From assembly GCA_948146395.1 (NCBI GenBank), contig OX411547.1, forward strand, positions 34,865,868-34,929,867: DNA of 64,000 nt. The letters run 5' to 3'. The number at the start of each line of letters is the position of its first letter. The first letter of the stretch is position 1. The notes beneath the pieces are model-generated. The model saw only the letters and a list, made by a program, of their open reading frames with translations, made no database searches and was not told where the DNA came from. The DNA is from Fragum whitleyi. Its lineage: Eukaryota; Mollusca; Bivalvia; Cardiida; Cardiidae. The position numbers and the translations under genes were made by a program. This document shows, piece after piece, positions 45,701-56,536 of the stretch.

Positions 45701-45794
45701 ATTCTATGATTTTATTGGCTGGCGTGGATTTGAATAAGTCTTATTGGTCCGACTGGTCATTGAAGAAACAGAGGATATTGAATGAGTGATCATT

Positions 45795-45905
45795 GAATAC
45801 CGAATTTATTAAACGAGTCATCTATAAACAGATAAAAACGAGGCTTTGCCGAGTTTTTATCTGTTCATAGATGACGAGTTTGATAAATTCGGCATTTGAT
45901 GAGCA
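45795..45905. mobile_element. Foldback element with CCGAATTTATTAAACGAGTC arms
   Basis: ACCGAATTTATTAAACGAGT ... AACAGATAAAAACGAGGC pairs with CGAGTTTTTATCTGTTCATA ... GATAAATTCGGC. A half copy is at 40720. Confidence 0.8.
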
Positions 45906-46009
45906 CAAATTTGATATTCTATTTATAATATGACCCGAATTTTAGTGATAAAACGGTACAATTACGGTATTTGTCGATTCATGTTATTCCGCGAAATATA
46001 TAACGCCGT

Positions 46010-46190
46010 TTGAAAAATGACGTCAGCAGCTCCATTATGACGTCATTTTCCTAACAAAAATATAACGTTGTTCTTCGTTCTTAGCTCATTTGCATAATTA
46101 TTCCACTAGTGTAATAACACTCGTGTAATATCAAAAATATTCAAAGGGGTTTATTTCACTCCCGCGACGTAGGTCATATTATAAACGCAC
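46010..46190 (+). repeat. Family-J repeat carrying TGACGTCA, copy 1
   Basis: ATTATGACGTCATTTTCC, TTAGCTCATTTGCATAATTA (octamer-like ATTTGCAT), AAAGGGGTTTATTTCACT and GCGACGTAGGTCATATTATA recur in reverse order and orientation at 63850-64000. Confidence 0.8.
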
Positions 46191-47104
46191 ATCTTTTTTG
46201 CAGAACAGTACTTATATACTGCAAGGAGGGAATAATATATTGCTAATTCCGTTCAATTCGAACAAAATAAGCGATATTTCCATCCTTTATTTTTATTTAA
46301 AATCCGCTCATCCCAATTTTACTTTCATACCAAAATCATTGCAAGACGAATCACCTTATCAAGTTCACGAAATTTTTTACTGCAACAATTCCATTTCTTC
46401 TAATACCACTCACAACCAGATTTGAAAAAAGATAGATAAATGCCGAGTCGGTTTGAATGAATACCTAAAATACAGGGTTGGTCGAGTTTTTTAGTTCATT
46501 TTTTTTTTATCGAAAGTCGACTTTAACCCTCTACTAGATGATTTGTTTCTCTGACTACGAAGCTAATGATGTCACTCATCATACTAAATACCAGTTAACT
46601 AGGTTCCATAAGCTCTAGGAATTCCACGTATCTACATAAACGAGCACTCAAGCTTAATGAATATCAACATCGCGTTTACTGGCTCATTTATAGTTTTGGT
46701 AAACACTTCTACAAGTATGAACTTTTAACCCTTGAATATTGACTGGAACATACTATTCCGAAAACAAAATCAGATAGATTATGATTCAAGATAAACGAAT
46801 TGTTTCTTTTGGAATATATTGACAACAGGGAAAAATAAGCACATTAGATAAGACGAAAGCACAACAAAAATACTATATAATTGTATGCATTCATCGTCAA
46901 CGTGCGCAATTTTACTAATCTCATATGAAACGATACAGACACAAAGGCTCCCTTGCTGAGTTTAAGCGCAACTGTTTTCGGGGAAAACTGCACAATTTTG
47001 CAGTCTAATCTTAGTCTACACTGTCTGCTAAATCTTTGTTCATAACAGGTTTGCGTCGTGAACAGTAGAAGAGTTTATTGAAATTCAGCATGAAAATGAA
47101 AAAA
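46191..47104. other. No gene recognised
   Basis: The plus frame at 46198-46425 has no motif or splice context. Rest unique AT-rich sequence. Confidence 0.3.
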
Positions 47105-47167
47105 AATGGCATTCACGGCGGGGTTCGTTTGAACACCCCCGAATTCCCCCTCTGAATCTGCCACTGG
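47105..47167 (-). mobile_element. Single end of a hAT-like MITE
   Basis: GAATTCCCCCTCTGAATCTG+CCACTG is the reverse complement of a CAGTGGCAGATTC end, compare 16227. Confidence 0.45.
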
Positions 47168-47529
47168 TGCAGATGATTTGTGCATTCATTTTCGCTAATT
47201 TTAATGCATTTTCATCATGTTTATATATTTGACTTATCACCTTATATTTTACGTTTTCCTTCATTAAGCGATTTGAATTTCAACCATCACAAACATATTG
47301 TCAAAAATGAGTTGTATTCATTTTATCATCAGTCATCATTGTTAATTTCACAGTCGCAATCATCTCCATCACCTCGATAATGATTACTGATAATTACATA
47401 AACGTCATCTTATCACCACTTTCCTACTGCTAAGCAGGCCTCATTGTAAATCATTTTTTTAATATGAAAATGTAAATTTAATGAGTTTCCTTCTTTAAAT
47501 AAATTGTTAATTACTATTATTTTGATTAT

Positions 47530-47534
47530 CATCA

Positions 47535-47569
<35 letters not shown>

Positions 47570-47602
47570 GTTATTATTGTTATAGTTATTATCATCATTA
47601 TA
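47530..47602 (+). repeat. (TTA)n microsatellite
   Basis: TTATTATTATTATTATTATT array grading into GTTATTATCATCATTATATG, next to the head of a family-1 repeat. Confidence 0.9.
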
Positions 47603-47615
47603 TGATGATTATCAT

Positions 47616-49222
47616 TTTTAGCTCACCTGAGCACGAAGTGCTCAAGGTGAGCTATTGGGATCGTAGAATGTCCGTCGTCCGTCGTCAGTCGTCCGTCGTC
47701 CGTCGTGCGTCGTGCGTCGTCCACAATTTCTTTAAACATCTTCTCCTCCTAAACCAATGGGCCAATCTTGATGAAACTTGGCAGGGATGTTCCTTGGGTC
47801 AAGCTCTACCAAAGTTGTTCAAAGAAATGAAATTCACCCTTAACTTTCCCTTTACCCTTAAAAAAGGGCGAAAATATGAAAATCTTTAAAAATCTTCTTC
47901 TCTGAAACCAGAAGGCAGACAGCTTTCATATTTGGTATGTAGCATCATCTAGTGGACCTCTACCAAGTTTGTTCATATCAAGACCCTGGGGTCATATTTG
48001 GGCTTTGCCCGGGCCCAAACCTTTTTACATAGAATCAAAGAGTGAAAATCTTTAAAAATCTTCTTCTCTGTAACCAGATGGCAGACAGCTTAAATATTTG
48101 GTGTGTAGCATCACCTAGTGGGCCTCTACCAAGTTTGTTCATAACAAGACCCTTGGGTTATATTTGGGCTTTGCATGGGTGCATCCCTTTATCTCTTATG
48201 AGCACGAAGGGTAAAAAATGAAAATCTACAAAAATCTTCTTCTATGGAACCATAAGGCAGACAGCTTTCATATTTGGTATGTAGCATCATCTAGTAGACT
48301 TCTACCACGTTAGTTCATATCAAGACCCTGGGGTCATGTTTGGGCTTTGCCCGGGCCCAACCCTATTTACATAGAATCAAAGAGCGAAAATCTTTAAAAA
48401 TCTTCTTCTCTGTAACCAGATGGCAGACAGCTTTAATATTTGATGTGTAGCATCACCTAGTTGGCCTCTTCCAAGTTTGTTCATATCAAGACCCTTGGGT
48501 CATATTTGGGCTTTGCATGGTTGCATCCCTTTATCTCTTATGAGCACGAAGGGTAAAAAAATGAAAATCTTCAAAAATCTTCTTCTATGAAACCAGAAGG
48601 CAGACAGCTTTCATATTTGGTATGTAGCATCATCTAGTGGACCTCTACCAAGTTTGTTCATATCAAGACCCTAGGATCATATTTGGGCTCCACCCGGGCG
48701 CAACCCTTTTTACATAGAATCAAAGAGCGAAAATCTTTTAAAATCTTCTTTAATCAAAACCAGAGGGCACACTGCTTTCATTTTTGGTATGTAGCATCAT
48801 CTTGTGGGCCCCTACCAAGTTTGTTCATATCAAGACCCTTGGGTCATATTTGGGCTCCACCCGGGCGCATCCCTTTCAGCTCATCTGAGCAAGATGGGTG
48901 AAAATGGGAAAACCTTCAAAAATCTTCTTCTCTGAAACTAGAAGGCAGACAGCTTTTATATTTAGAATGTGGCACCATTTTATGGACCTCTTCCAAGTTT
49001 GTTCTTATCAAGACCCTTGGGTCACTTTTGGGGTCCACACGGGAGCCCATAGAATCAAAGAGCAAAAAGGCATATCTGTCTTGCTCTTCGCTGAAAACGT
49101 TCCATGGTTTTGATCTTAGGCAATTATCTTCTTTTTGACATCTGCCTATCTAATTAATGTGATGTCCCAGGGGCCATAGAGACTCAGGTGAGCGATCTAG
49201 GACCATCTTGGTCCTCTTGTTT
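47616..49222 (+). repeat. Hairpin-capped modular repeat, family 1, copy d (longest)
   Basis: The first ~240 bp are almost identical to copy c (37713), including the CGTCCGTCGT tract. Then about eight ~180-bp units follow, each with TCTTCTTCTCTGTAACCAG-, GCAGACAGCTTT-, GTGTAGCATCA- and CATATCAAGACCCTTGGG-type text. The last ~150 bp again match copy c, ending CTAGGACCATCTTGGTCCTC. Unit number therefore differs between copies while both ends stay conserved. Confidence 0.88.
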
Positions 49223-49466
49223 TTTAATTTCGGGGGATTTACTTGTAACAGTTTAAATGCGTACATTAAGCCGTGCCTAACTTGTCTAGTTAAGGATTGG
49301 TGGAACTTGGGATTGTTTCTTAAATGGTCTAAATTAGAATGACTGTACTGGTTTAATTAAGATTGTTCCCAAAATAGTATTCCCACCTCATAAAGTATTC
49401 TATCCGAGAAAGAACTACATTTTGTCTCGTTTCAATGTTTCATCCGTTTTAGTACTATTCATCCGT

Positions 49467-49627
49467 TTTAGTGGACCCGTAATAGTTCCGCAGCGTTTGG
49501 GAAGTAATGAACTTTAACAGTGTTAACCGAGGTTTCCTAATGATTTTCATTAGGAAACCTCGGTCAACATGGTGAAAATTCATGAGATCCGAAAGATTGC
49601 GGATTTATTACGGGTACCCTTCCTTAA
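49467..49627. mobile_element. Foldback MITE, family K, copy 3
   Basis: AGTGGACCCGTAATAGTTCC to TTATTACGGGTACCCTTCCT, centre GAGGTTTCCTAATGATTTTC, independent of the segmental duplication. Confidence 0.85.
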
Positions 49628-49749
49628 CATGCCTTTATGTTAGCGCACTTGCGCCCCCCCACCCCCACCCCCACCCCCGAAAAAAGGAAAAAGTAATCCT
49701 ATATGGTCCTCTTACATTTAAGTAAAGGAATGCCCCATTCAAGTTATCT

Positions 49750-50280
49750 TTTGATTGATTGTTTGGGGTTTAACGTCACTTTCAATAACATTGCAGTCAT
49801 ATCGCCGCGGCTGATGGACCTATCCATGGCTTCCTTTTATTTCTCACAGTGTACCTTCGATCCAAAAATTTCACCCGAGCCGCCAACTGTCCACCACTGT
49901 GTTAGGCGCACTACTTATCACTGGTGGGAGACAAATGGGCCTGTGCGTGACTTTTCCAACAATTTCATGTGTGCGTGACGTTGAGCAGCCTGGACAATCA
50001 TGCAATGCATTGAAATTAATCTTGGGTTGTGGACAGCAACTTCAGTTCCATGATCATCCATTATCATCTATTGGGTGCCAAGTGAAGACTCTGATCAGAC
50101 TGTGCGGTGGCACAGGCTGATGAGAGTCTTAACGTTGTGCACATTTGAAATTGTTGGAAATAGGTCACGTTCAGGCTTAAATGACGCTTGCCACAATGGC
50201 TTTTGTTAAATGTCGGAGTAGAATTGGCCAAGTCGAGGTTCGAACTCACGATCCCATGTTTGACAGCCACAGGCGTTACC
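49750..50280 (-). mobile_element. tRNA-derived SINE split by a nested MITE
   Basis: Tail GGGGTTTAACGTCACTTTC and GCCGCGGCTGATGGACC lead to GGTGGGAGACAAAT at 49936. SINE sequence resumes at GTCGGAGTAGAATTGGCCAA (50212) with a B box GAGGTTCGAACTCACGATC. The intervening ~275 bp is the inserted element 49937-50177. Confidence 0.75.
49937..50177. mobile_element. MITE nested in SINE, ~40-bp inverted ends and CAGACTGTGC hairpin
   Basis: GGGCCTGTGCGTGACTTTTC+CAACAATTTC pairs with GAAATTGTTGGAAATAGGTC+ACGTTCAGGC. The centre is GACTCTGATCAGACTGTGC / GCACAGGCTGATGAGAGTC. A relative is at 58165-58390. Confidence 0.75.
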
Positions 50281-50359
50281 GATCAAATGATCTTGTCTTC
50301 AAAAAAATACCCTTTACTAGATGCTGTAGTGTTATTTCACTTATACCTCGTTTTGATTT

Positions 50360-50582
50360 GTTTGTTTGTTTGACTTGGGTTTTACGCCGCTTTCAACATT
50401 TTTTAAGTTATATCTTGGCGGCTGGAGCACCTAACAATTGATTCCTGATATTTCTCACACCAATACTACCATTACAACATTTCCTACCCTCCATCTGCTA
50501 TCCCACATAGGTCTACGATTATCGACCCATTGGTGGGATTCCGGGAGACAAATTGTCGGAATGAATGAGTGCCGCCGTACCT
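50360..50582 (-). mobile_element. SINE of the 42508 family, body and tail
   Basis: GGGTTTTACGCCGCTTTCAA, GGCGGCTGGAGCACCTAACA, ATTTCTCACACCAATACTAC, CATAGGTCTACGATTATCGA and GGGAGACAAATTGTCGG. The tRNA head is missing or decayed beyond GCCGCC. Confidence 0.75.
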
Positions 50583-50599
50583 CGTTTTGAAAAGGTATT

Positions 50600-50999
50600 C
50601 TGACATAGGTCGGAATCTTCTTTTTTAAAAGCTCATCCTTTTTACAGACGTAGATTTTCGTCTTTGTCTAATCTAAGTTTAAAAGAAAATGGGTTAAAGT
50701 AAACTGTATTTTGGAACAATAACAAAACTTTGACATGTTTTAATCAAAACGTCAAATACGAGACAGAAGTGGACGGCCGACCGAAATATTGTATATAACA
50801 GTTAATAACGTCGTAAAATTGACAAGGTGAATGATTTTTGAAGGATTCAGAATGAAATCGAATAAGAGGGACGAGGACTTTTAGACGAAATTGAGGGTCA
50901 CTCATCCAAAGACGCATTTATTCCGTTCTTTTCTCTGTTTTTGATCGAGCCGCTTTACAGCTGATAATATCATGTATTTCATTCTCCCCCCTATTCTTA
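50600..50999. other. No feature recognised
   Basis: No repeat match or coding frame supported. Confidence 0.3.
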
Positions 51000-51400
51000 A
51001 TCATTCACACAGAGTTCAATTAATTCATTTCAAACTCGAGCTCATACCATTCATAATCGCTCATATTATAATTCGAAAATACCCCAGAATCGTTCACAAT
51101 TTTTTCCACCTTCATTCAATTGAGCAAATTATTCATTGTTTTAATTAACTGGTGATTATTAAGAAGCGTCCTAGAAGACACATAAAGCCCTTTAAAGAAA
51201 AGTACGTAGATTTTTTAAAGGGAAGTAATAAAAATAAAAAGAATAAGAATATTTTTTTAAAGGGAAGTAATATTTTATTACCTTCCTTAAATTCTATTTA
51301 AAACTCGCTCCGCACTCTCACTCAATATTTAAAAATAATTCCAACATCAATCAACTTGTCAATTTCTCGATATTTCTTACTGTAGCTAAATACTTTACCA
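51000..51400 (+). repeat. Family-E dispersed repeat, decayed copy
   Basis: AATTCATTTCAAACTCGAGC, AATTGAGCAAATTATTCATT, AGAAGACACATAAAGCCC, ACCTTCCTTAAATTCTATTT and AACTCGCTCCGCACTCTC follow the family-E order. Confidence 0.55.
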
Positions 51401-51739
51401 TCCCTCCCAGACTGTTATTGATTATAGAAAATTTGGTTATAATGTGTCGACGGAAATCCGAACCATCGTAGATGGAGCTCGAATAGGCTACAGTTACGAT
51501 TTTTTGGTCGGCCTTTCGCGGTATTCTTTTCTTATACAGCTGTAATGGATTTCATTCCGACCGCGCTCATTTTCGCTTATTAGTTGTTTTCGTACAAAAG
51601 GTGAAACTTTGCAATTTACGGTAATATGCGGGAATAGACGAACAAATATATAAATACATGTCAAAATACAAACATTTCGGATTAATTAAAAAACCCAACC
51701 GGAACCAAAACAAAACAACTAGGCCCGAAAGAACAAATA

Positions 51740-51935
51740 TCTAACCTGTCAAGCGAAAGGGACAATTTGGGAACTACGTAAAATGGATACTTTGAATAAA
51801 GAAGAGATTGGTTCAAGTTCAGGTTAATTAGATGTCAAAATTTCTTTCACGTGAACGTAGATTGATCATAGTAGAGTCAGAAAAAAATTAATAACTTGCG
51901 CAGTTCGCGTAGTCTAACTAAGGTCGATTTTAATA
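51740..51935. mobile_element. Degenerate foldback family D copy
   Basis: CTGTCAAGCGAAAGGGACAA, TTTCACGTGAACGTAGATTG and TTGCGCAGTTCGCGTAGTCT match family D flanks and core imperfectly. Confidence 0.5.
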
Positions 51936-52299
51936 AAAATAATGTGATTGTTTTGAAAGATTTGGAAACATTTTTTTCACGATTTTGGAAGGTTTTTGAA
52001 CTATGAGAGTGAGTGTTCGAAATGAATGGATGGAGCGCTGAGCGAGTGATTTGGAATAGTTTTGATCGAAATAAGTGTCAGATTCACTATGTTATTAACT
52101 GTAACTATAGGTCAGTCATGATTTTTTTTTTATCCCACTGCTTTATGGACATTAGGAAACGCTTGGGGATTGGGAAGGCTAAATTGAAATGGGTAGGAGA
52201 TCTGCAAATCTCTCCCGCTTTATTACGGGCCTGCATATCTTTAGAAAAATGTAAAAAAAATGTAAAATAATAAGTCTTTTTATCTTATAACTATACAGA

Positions 52300-52605
52300 T
52301 ATCTGTGTGATAACAACACATATGATATTTTATGATATCACATAGTTATTTTTAGAACTATGATATCATGCAGTTATTATTAGACTTGCATTTCAGTTAG
52401 AAACATGGACAAAAACAAGAAAAATAGAGGTTATAAGATAAATATAATACATGCTCAGTGAACTGTATGAAAAAACATCTAACTCGGTTGTGAGAATTGA
52501 TAATTGTCTCGGCAGAGCCTCGACAATGATCAATTCTCCCAACCTCATTAGATAGTTTTTTCATACAAAACACTAAGTATGTATTATATATTTATCATAC
52601 CAAAC
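52300..52605 (-). mobile_element. Palindrome-rich element, family L, copy 2
   Basis: Inverted relative of 33712-34015: GATATCACATAGTTATTTTT palindrome, TGCATTTCAGTTAGAAA, CATCTAACTCGGTTGTGAGA ... CTCGGCAGAGCCTCGACAAT ... CAACCTCATTAGATAG, CACTAAGTATGTATTATATA. Confidence 0.7.
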
Positions 52606-52794
52606 AATGTCATTCTCTTTTGGCGATGTTGGAGCGAGTAAGATAACTACTTGACCCAGCCATCCAGACTTCCTTATTGATTATAGACTAACAGGTTATA
52701 TACGTCTTTTCTTGTCGCATCACCACTGATAATGGTGAATATCTATGGGCATGTAACTTTTATTCTTCTTAAAATACGGCGGAAACGGACAAGA

Positions 52795-53560
52795 AAGTTG
52801 GTCTAAAAATGCATTACACCTTTGTTTCTGGTCAAAAATAGAAGGAAATAGACAATGAAATAGGATAAAAGCGACAGTGCATTTTTATTTCTGAACAAGT
52901 GCTGACGGAACATACAAGAAAAAAGTACAAACTGAGCACTTCATTTTCCTTTCTGTACAAAAGAATGACAACTGGCAAGAAAGAAGGAAAAGGAAATTCT
53001 ACTCTTTTCTTGCTGCATAAAAATACACAGAAAACAGGGGAGAAAGTAGGTCGAAAAAGACTCGGCTCTTTTCTTTCTGTACAAAAATACACAGAAAACA
53101 GGGGAGAAGGAAGTAGGTCGGAAAAGACTCGGCTCTTTTCTTTCTGTTCATAATACACGGAAAACAGGGAAGAAAGTAGGCCGGAAAAGAGTCGGCTCTT
53201 TTCTTTCTGTACAAAAATAGACGAAAGACAGGTAGAAAAGTATGACAAATAGACACTTCACTTTTCTTTCTGTAAAACAATTAGACTGCAACAGCAAAAG
53301 ACCATACTCTTATCTATCTGTACAAAAAATAAGAAAAAAGGAAATCGGGAACAAGCCGGAAAGTAGGCGAAAAAGACCCTTATTTTATCCTTTTTGTACA
53401 AACAAAACAAAACAAAACAAAAAGATAACATCAAGGAAACAAGCAGGAAAACAAGATAAAAGACACTGTTCTTATCTTTCTGTACAAAAATAGACGGAAA
53501 CAAGCAAGGAAAAAGAACAGAATAGCCACTTCACTCTCCTTACAAAAATAGACTAAAATA
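52795..53560 (+). repeat. Minisatellite, variable 62-67-bp unit
   Basis: About 11 units of TCTTTTCTTTCTGTACAAAA + ATACACAGAAAACAGG + GAGAAAGTAGGTCG + AAAAGACTCGG. Units at 53040-53215 are most alike. Both strands are open over long stretches because the unit is purine-rich; these frames (e.g. 53248-52832 minus) are not genes. Confidence 0.92.
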
Positions 53561-54408
53561 GATTTTTATAGGCAGTTACATCTGTTTTGCGCTGAGCCAA
53601 CGATACGGTAATATGTGACTTTACTTTGTATCTAACAGATGGATATCAAACAAATTACACTGGAATAATCCTTTTTAAATCGTTAGGATAATGTTCTAGT
53701 ATGACTGAAGAATATAAGGGACTGACAAGATATTTTAGAGCAAGTCACAAGCTATTTAACTTTTAAAGAATAATAAAGGCTCAGATAAATGAGTCAATGT
53801 GGAAAATACCTGCCCACATTTTCTCAAATTATTTCGATAAAAAATAAACGGTGTGAAAGGCATCAACGTGATAATAAGGTCATCTTACGAAAATAATGAG
53901 TTACTATCAGTCAACAAATAAGCCTCAAATGAATACATTTTAGAGGTCTTTCCGTTCAAATATTGACTCTCTTTTGATATCATTTTGATATTGCGTTTCA
54001 CTTTCTATAAACTAGGCCTAATATATATACGTATTTGTCCCTTGTTTGTTTTTATTCACTTTCGATTACAAATGAAAAAAAGATGAATCTTTACCGACAA
54101 CTAAAGGTAGATTTTGAGCGGTGAGCCGTGAAATCTACTTTTAACCGTTAGATTCTCGTGCTATTTTTTCGATTTAGATAAAATAGGTTTAAATAACACT
54201 GTTAACAAACTACAAATTACCTTTGAAATGGAAGTGTTTGGTTGTCTTAAACCGTGAGGTTTACTCATACATGTACCTTCATAATTTAAGATAAGGGATT
54301 ACGTTTAATTATTATCGTATACTTTTAAGATATACCCGATATACCTATGGTGATGGACTCGGCGATTACGTCAGAGCTCAGTTTTGAAAATTCACCTATG
54401 TATACAGC
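53561..54408. other. No gene; one hairpin
   Basis: AAAGGTAGATTTTGAGCGG and CCGTGAAATCTACTTTT form a hairpin at ~54104-54140. Nothing else recognised. Confidence 0.4.
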
Positions 54409-54412
54409 TTAA

Positions 54413-55379
54413 GGTTCATGTAAAGTGTTTGAGACCCAATATCTAGGACACTTCATTAGCCAAGAAAAAACAGTATGTCTAGGTATATTATGTATCAAAA
54501 TGGTGCTATTCATGAGCACAAGCAGTTAGGTAACATAAGACCGCCATAGCTATAGCGGTATAGCCAAAACATTGTGGAAAAGTGTCTTTTTGTACAGAAC
54601 AAGCAACTTCATGACGGTTGCATAAAATTGCCCCGTATTTTAACAAAGTAAAGTCTGAAGTACCATCCAGGTAGTGCTACAACCTTAGATATAAAACTCA
54701 GTCTCAAAAGGCTCTTTTGAAACAATCAATTTCCATTTATTTTGTCAACATACATGTCAAACCGGTTTGGTCTGTTTTCAAAATAGATGTTAGGTATGGT
54801 GCAACATCACACCATAATATTGTGAAATATTTTCTGCGATTTATGTCAAATTATAGTTTTTTTTAATTCAATAATCTACAATATTACTATATATTTATCA
54901 TTCTGTGAAATAGAAATCGATATATTGCTAAACAACCTGACATGTATATAAACAATGAATGTCTATTTATGTTGTGATAACACACCATATCCTAAAAAGA
55001 TCTACACGTCTACAAAATTAGAATGACATATATGACATATGTGTTTATAAAATAAGTCAAAATAAATTGCTTGCATAACTACGTTATGGGGCTGAGTTTT
55101 ATACCAATGGTTGTAGCACTACCTGGATGGTACTTTAGGCTAGACTTTGTTAAAATATGAGCTAATTTTATCCAACAGTCATGCAGTTGCTTGTTCTGTA
55201 CAAAATGACCCTTTTCCACAATGTTTTTGCTATACCGCTATAGTTATAACAGTCTTATGTTTTTCAACTGCTTGTGCTCATAAATAGCTTCATTTTGATA
55301 TATAATATTCCTGGGGATACTGCTTTTTCTTGGCAAATGAATGCCCTTAAAATTGGGTCTCAAACACTTTACATGAACC
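54413..55379. mobile_element. TTAA-flanked element with ~290-bp terminal inverted repeats
   Basis: Starts GGTTCATGTAAAGTGTTTGA and ends TCAAACACTTTACATGAACC+, bounded by TTAA at 54409-54412 and 55380-55383. Arms 54413-54703 and 55089-55379 pair over nearly their full length with scattered mismatches; the ~385-bp spacer has no coding content. GG...CC ends with TTAA resemble the 18863 element. Confidence 0.85.
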
Positions 55380-55383
55380 TTAA

Positions 55384-55950
55384 ATTGGCCATTTTGATGA
55401 CTGGATTAAAAAATGTTTGGTAATCACTAGTCGCGACACTCTAATGGAGCTTAAGAACTTGTCACAAAATAAAAGGTCACGTTTCCATTTCTAAACAATA
55501 TATCGAGCTTACTCAAAGTATTCTGAATGAGCCCTCTTCTCTTGATTAGAAATCGGTAGCGAGAGAATTGCTTTTGAAACATGCACTAAACGGAAAAAAG
55601 TAATACAGGATACCGATTTCAAGCCTCTCGCTAATGCCTTGATTTCATGAATGTTTCTCAAATGTTGGGTGTTGCCAATAATCAGTAGAATTACTCCGTG
55701 TTTGAGCTATTTTTGTAATCGTGTGTTTTATTGAGTTTCAAACCAGCAAATCAATCTATCAACAAACCTCGTCCTTTCCCTAGAAATTGTTGTACCAGAC
55801 CCATCACGATTTAAAGGAAAATTTGAGCTTTCAAATCAGGCTGCGAATAATTAGTACATTCATCGGTACATTTATTTCTGGCACTGGGCGGGTATTGCTG
55901 CCCGATATATCAGAGTACCTCCCAGCTACCAGCTACCAGCTTTAGACTGG
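55384..55950. other. No gene recognised
   Basis: Contains GAAATCGGTAGCGAGAG and GATTTCAAGCCTCTCGCTA as a loose ~80-bp inverted pair (55550-55635). Otherwise unremarkable. Confidence 0.35.
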
Positions 55951-55955
55951 TTTAA

Positions 55956-56176
55956 CCCTTTCCTGTTTTACAAAATTATGGACCTATCCAAATTCAAAGG
56001 TTTTGCAGACGAAAATTTCAAGTGGATTTGATTTGAAAAATAACCTTTCAGTAGGGTAGAAAATAGTGTGGAAAAAGAAGAAATTGCTTGTCAGAAGCAA
56101 TTTCTTCTTTTTTCACAATGTTTTCTCATTCTTAAAAACACAGGCACGTAAAAAGCAGGGATTAAACAGCAAAGGG
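55956..56176 (+). mobile_element. piggyBac-like MITE, copy 4
   Basis: CCCTTTCCTGTTTTAC to CAGCAAAGGG with intact TTAA at 55952-55955 and 56177-56180. Very close in sequence to the copy at 256-476. Confidence 0.88.
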
Positions 56177-56274
56177 TTAATGTCCCAGAATAGGCTATCC
56201 TTATATTTCAATGTAAGAACAGTTAAGCCCGTGTAGTATCCGTGCCAGATATATGTTGGCCCATTATTTTCTTT

Positions 56275-56520
56275 CGAGTTACAGTTAGAAACATCGTGAA
56301 ATTGACTGTTATTCCGAACAAAATAATTCTAACCTTAACTCACCGCTCCAGTCATTCATTACAAACACTCATTCAAATCGATCAAAAACGATATAAAATC
56401 ATTTTAAAACATTTCGAAATCGTTCAAGACGATCAACATTATATTAAAATCGATCAAATTGTCCCATGAATTCATTGGCTGGTTCACTCAAAACACACTT
56501 CACGCACACTCATCCATTTT
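56275..56520 (+). repeat. Family-E dispersed repeat, 5' part, cut by family-2 repeat
   Basis: AAACATCGTGAAATTGACTG, CATTCAAATCGATCAAAAA, GTTCAAGACGATCAACATT and TTCATTGGCTGGTTC, then the head of the family-2 element at 56537. Confidence 0.75.
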
Positions 56521-56536
56521 CATTTCAAAACCGTCC

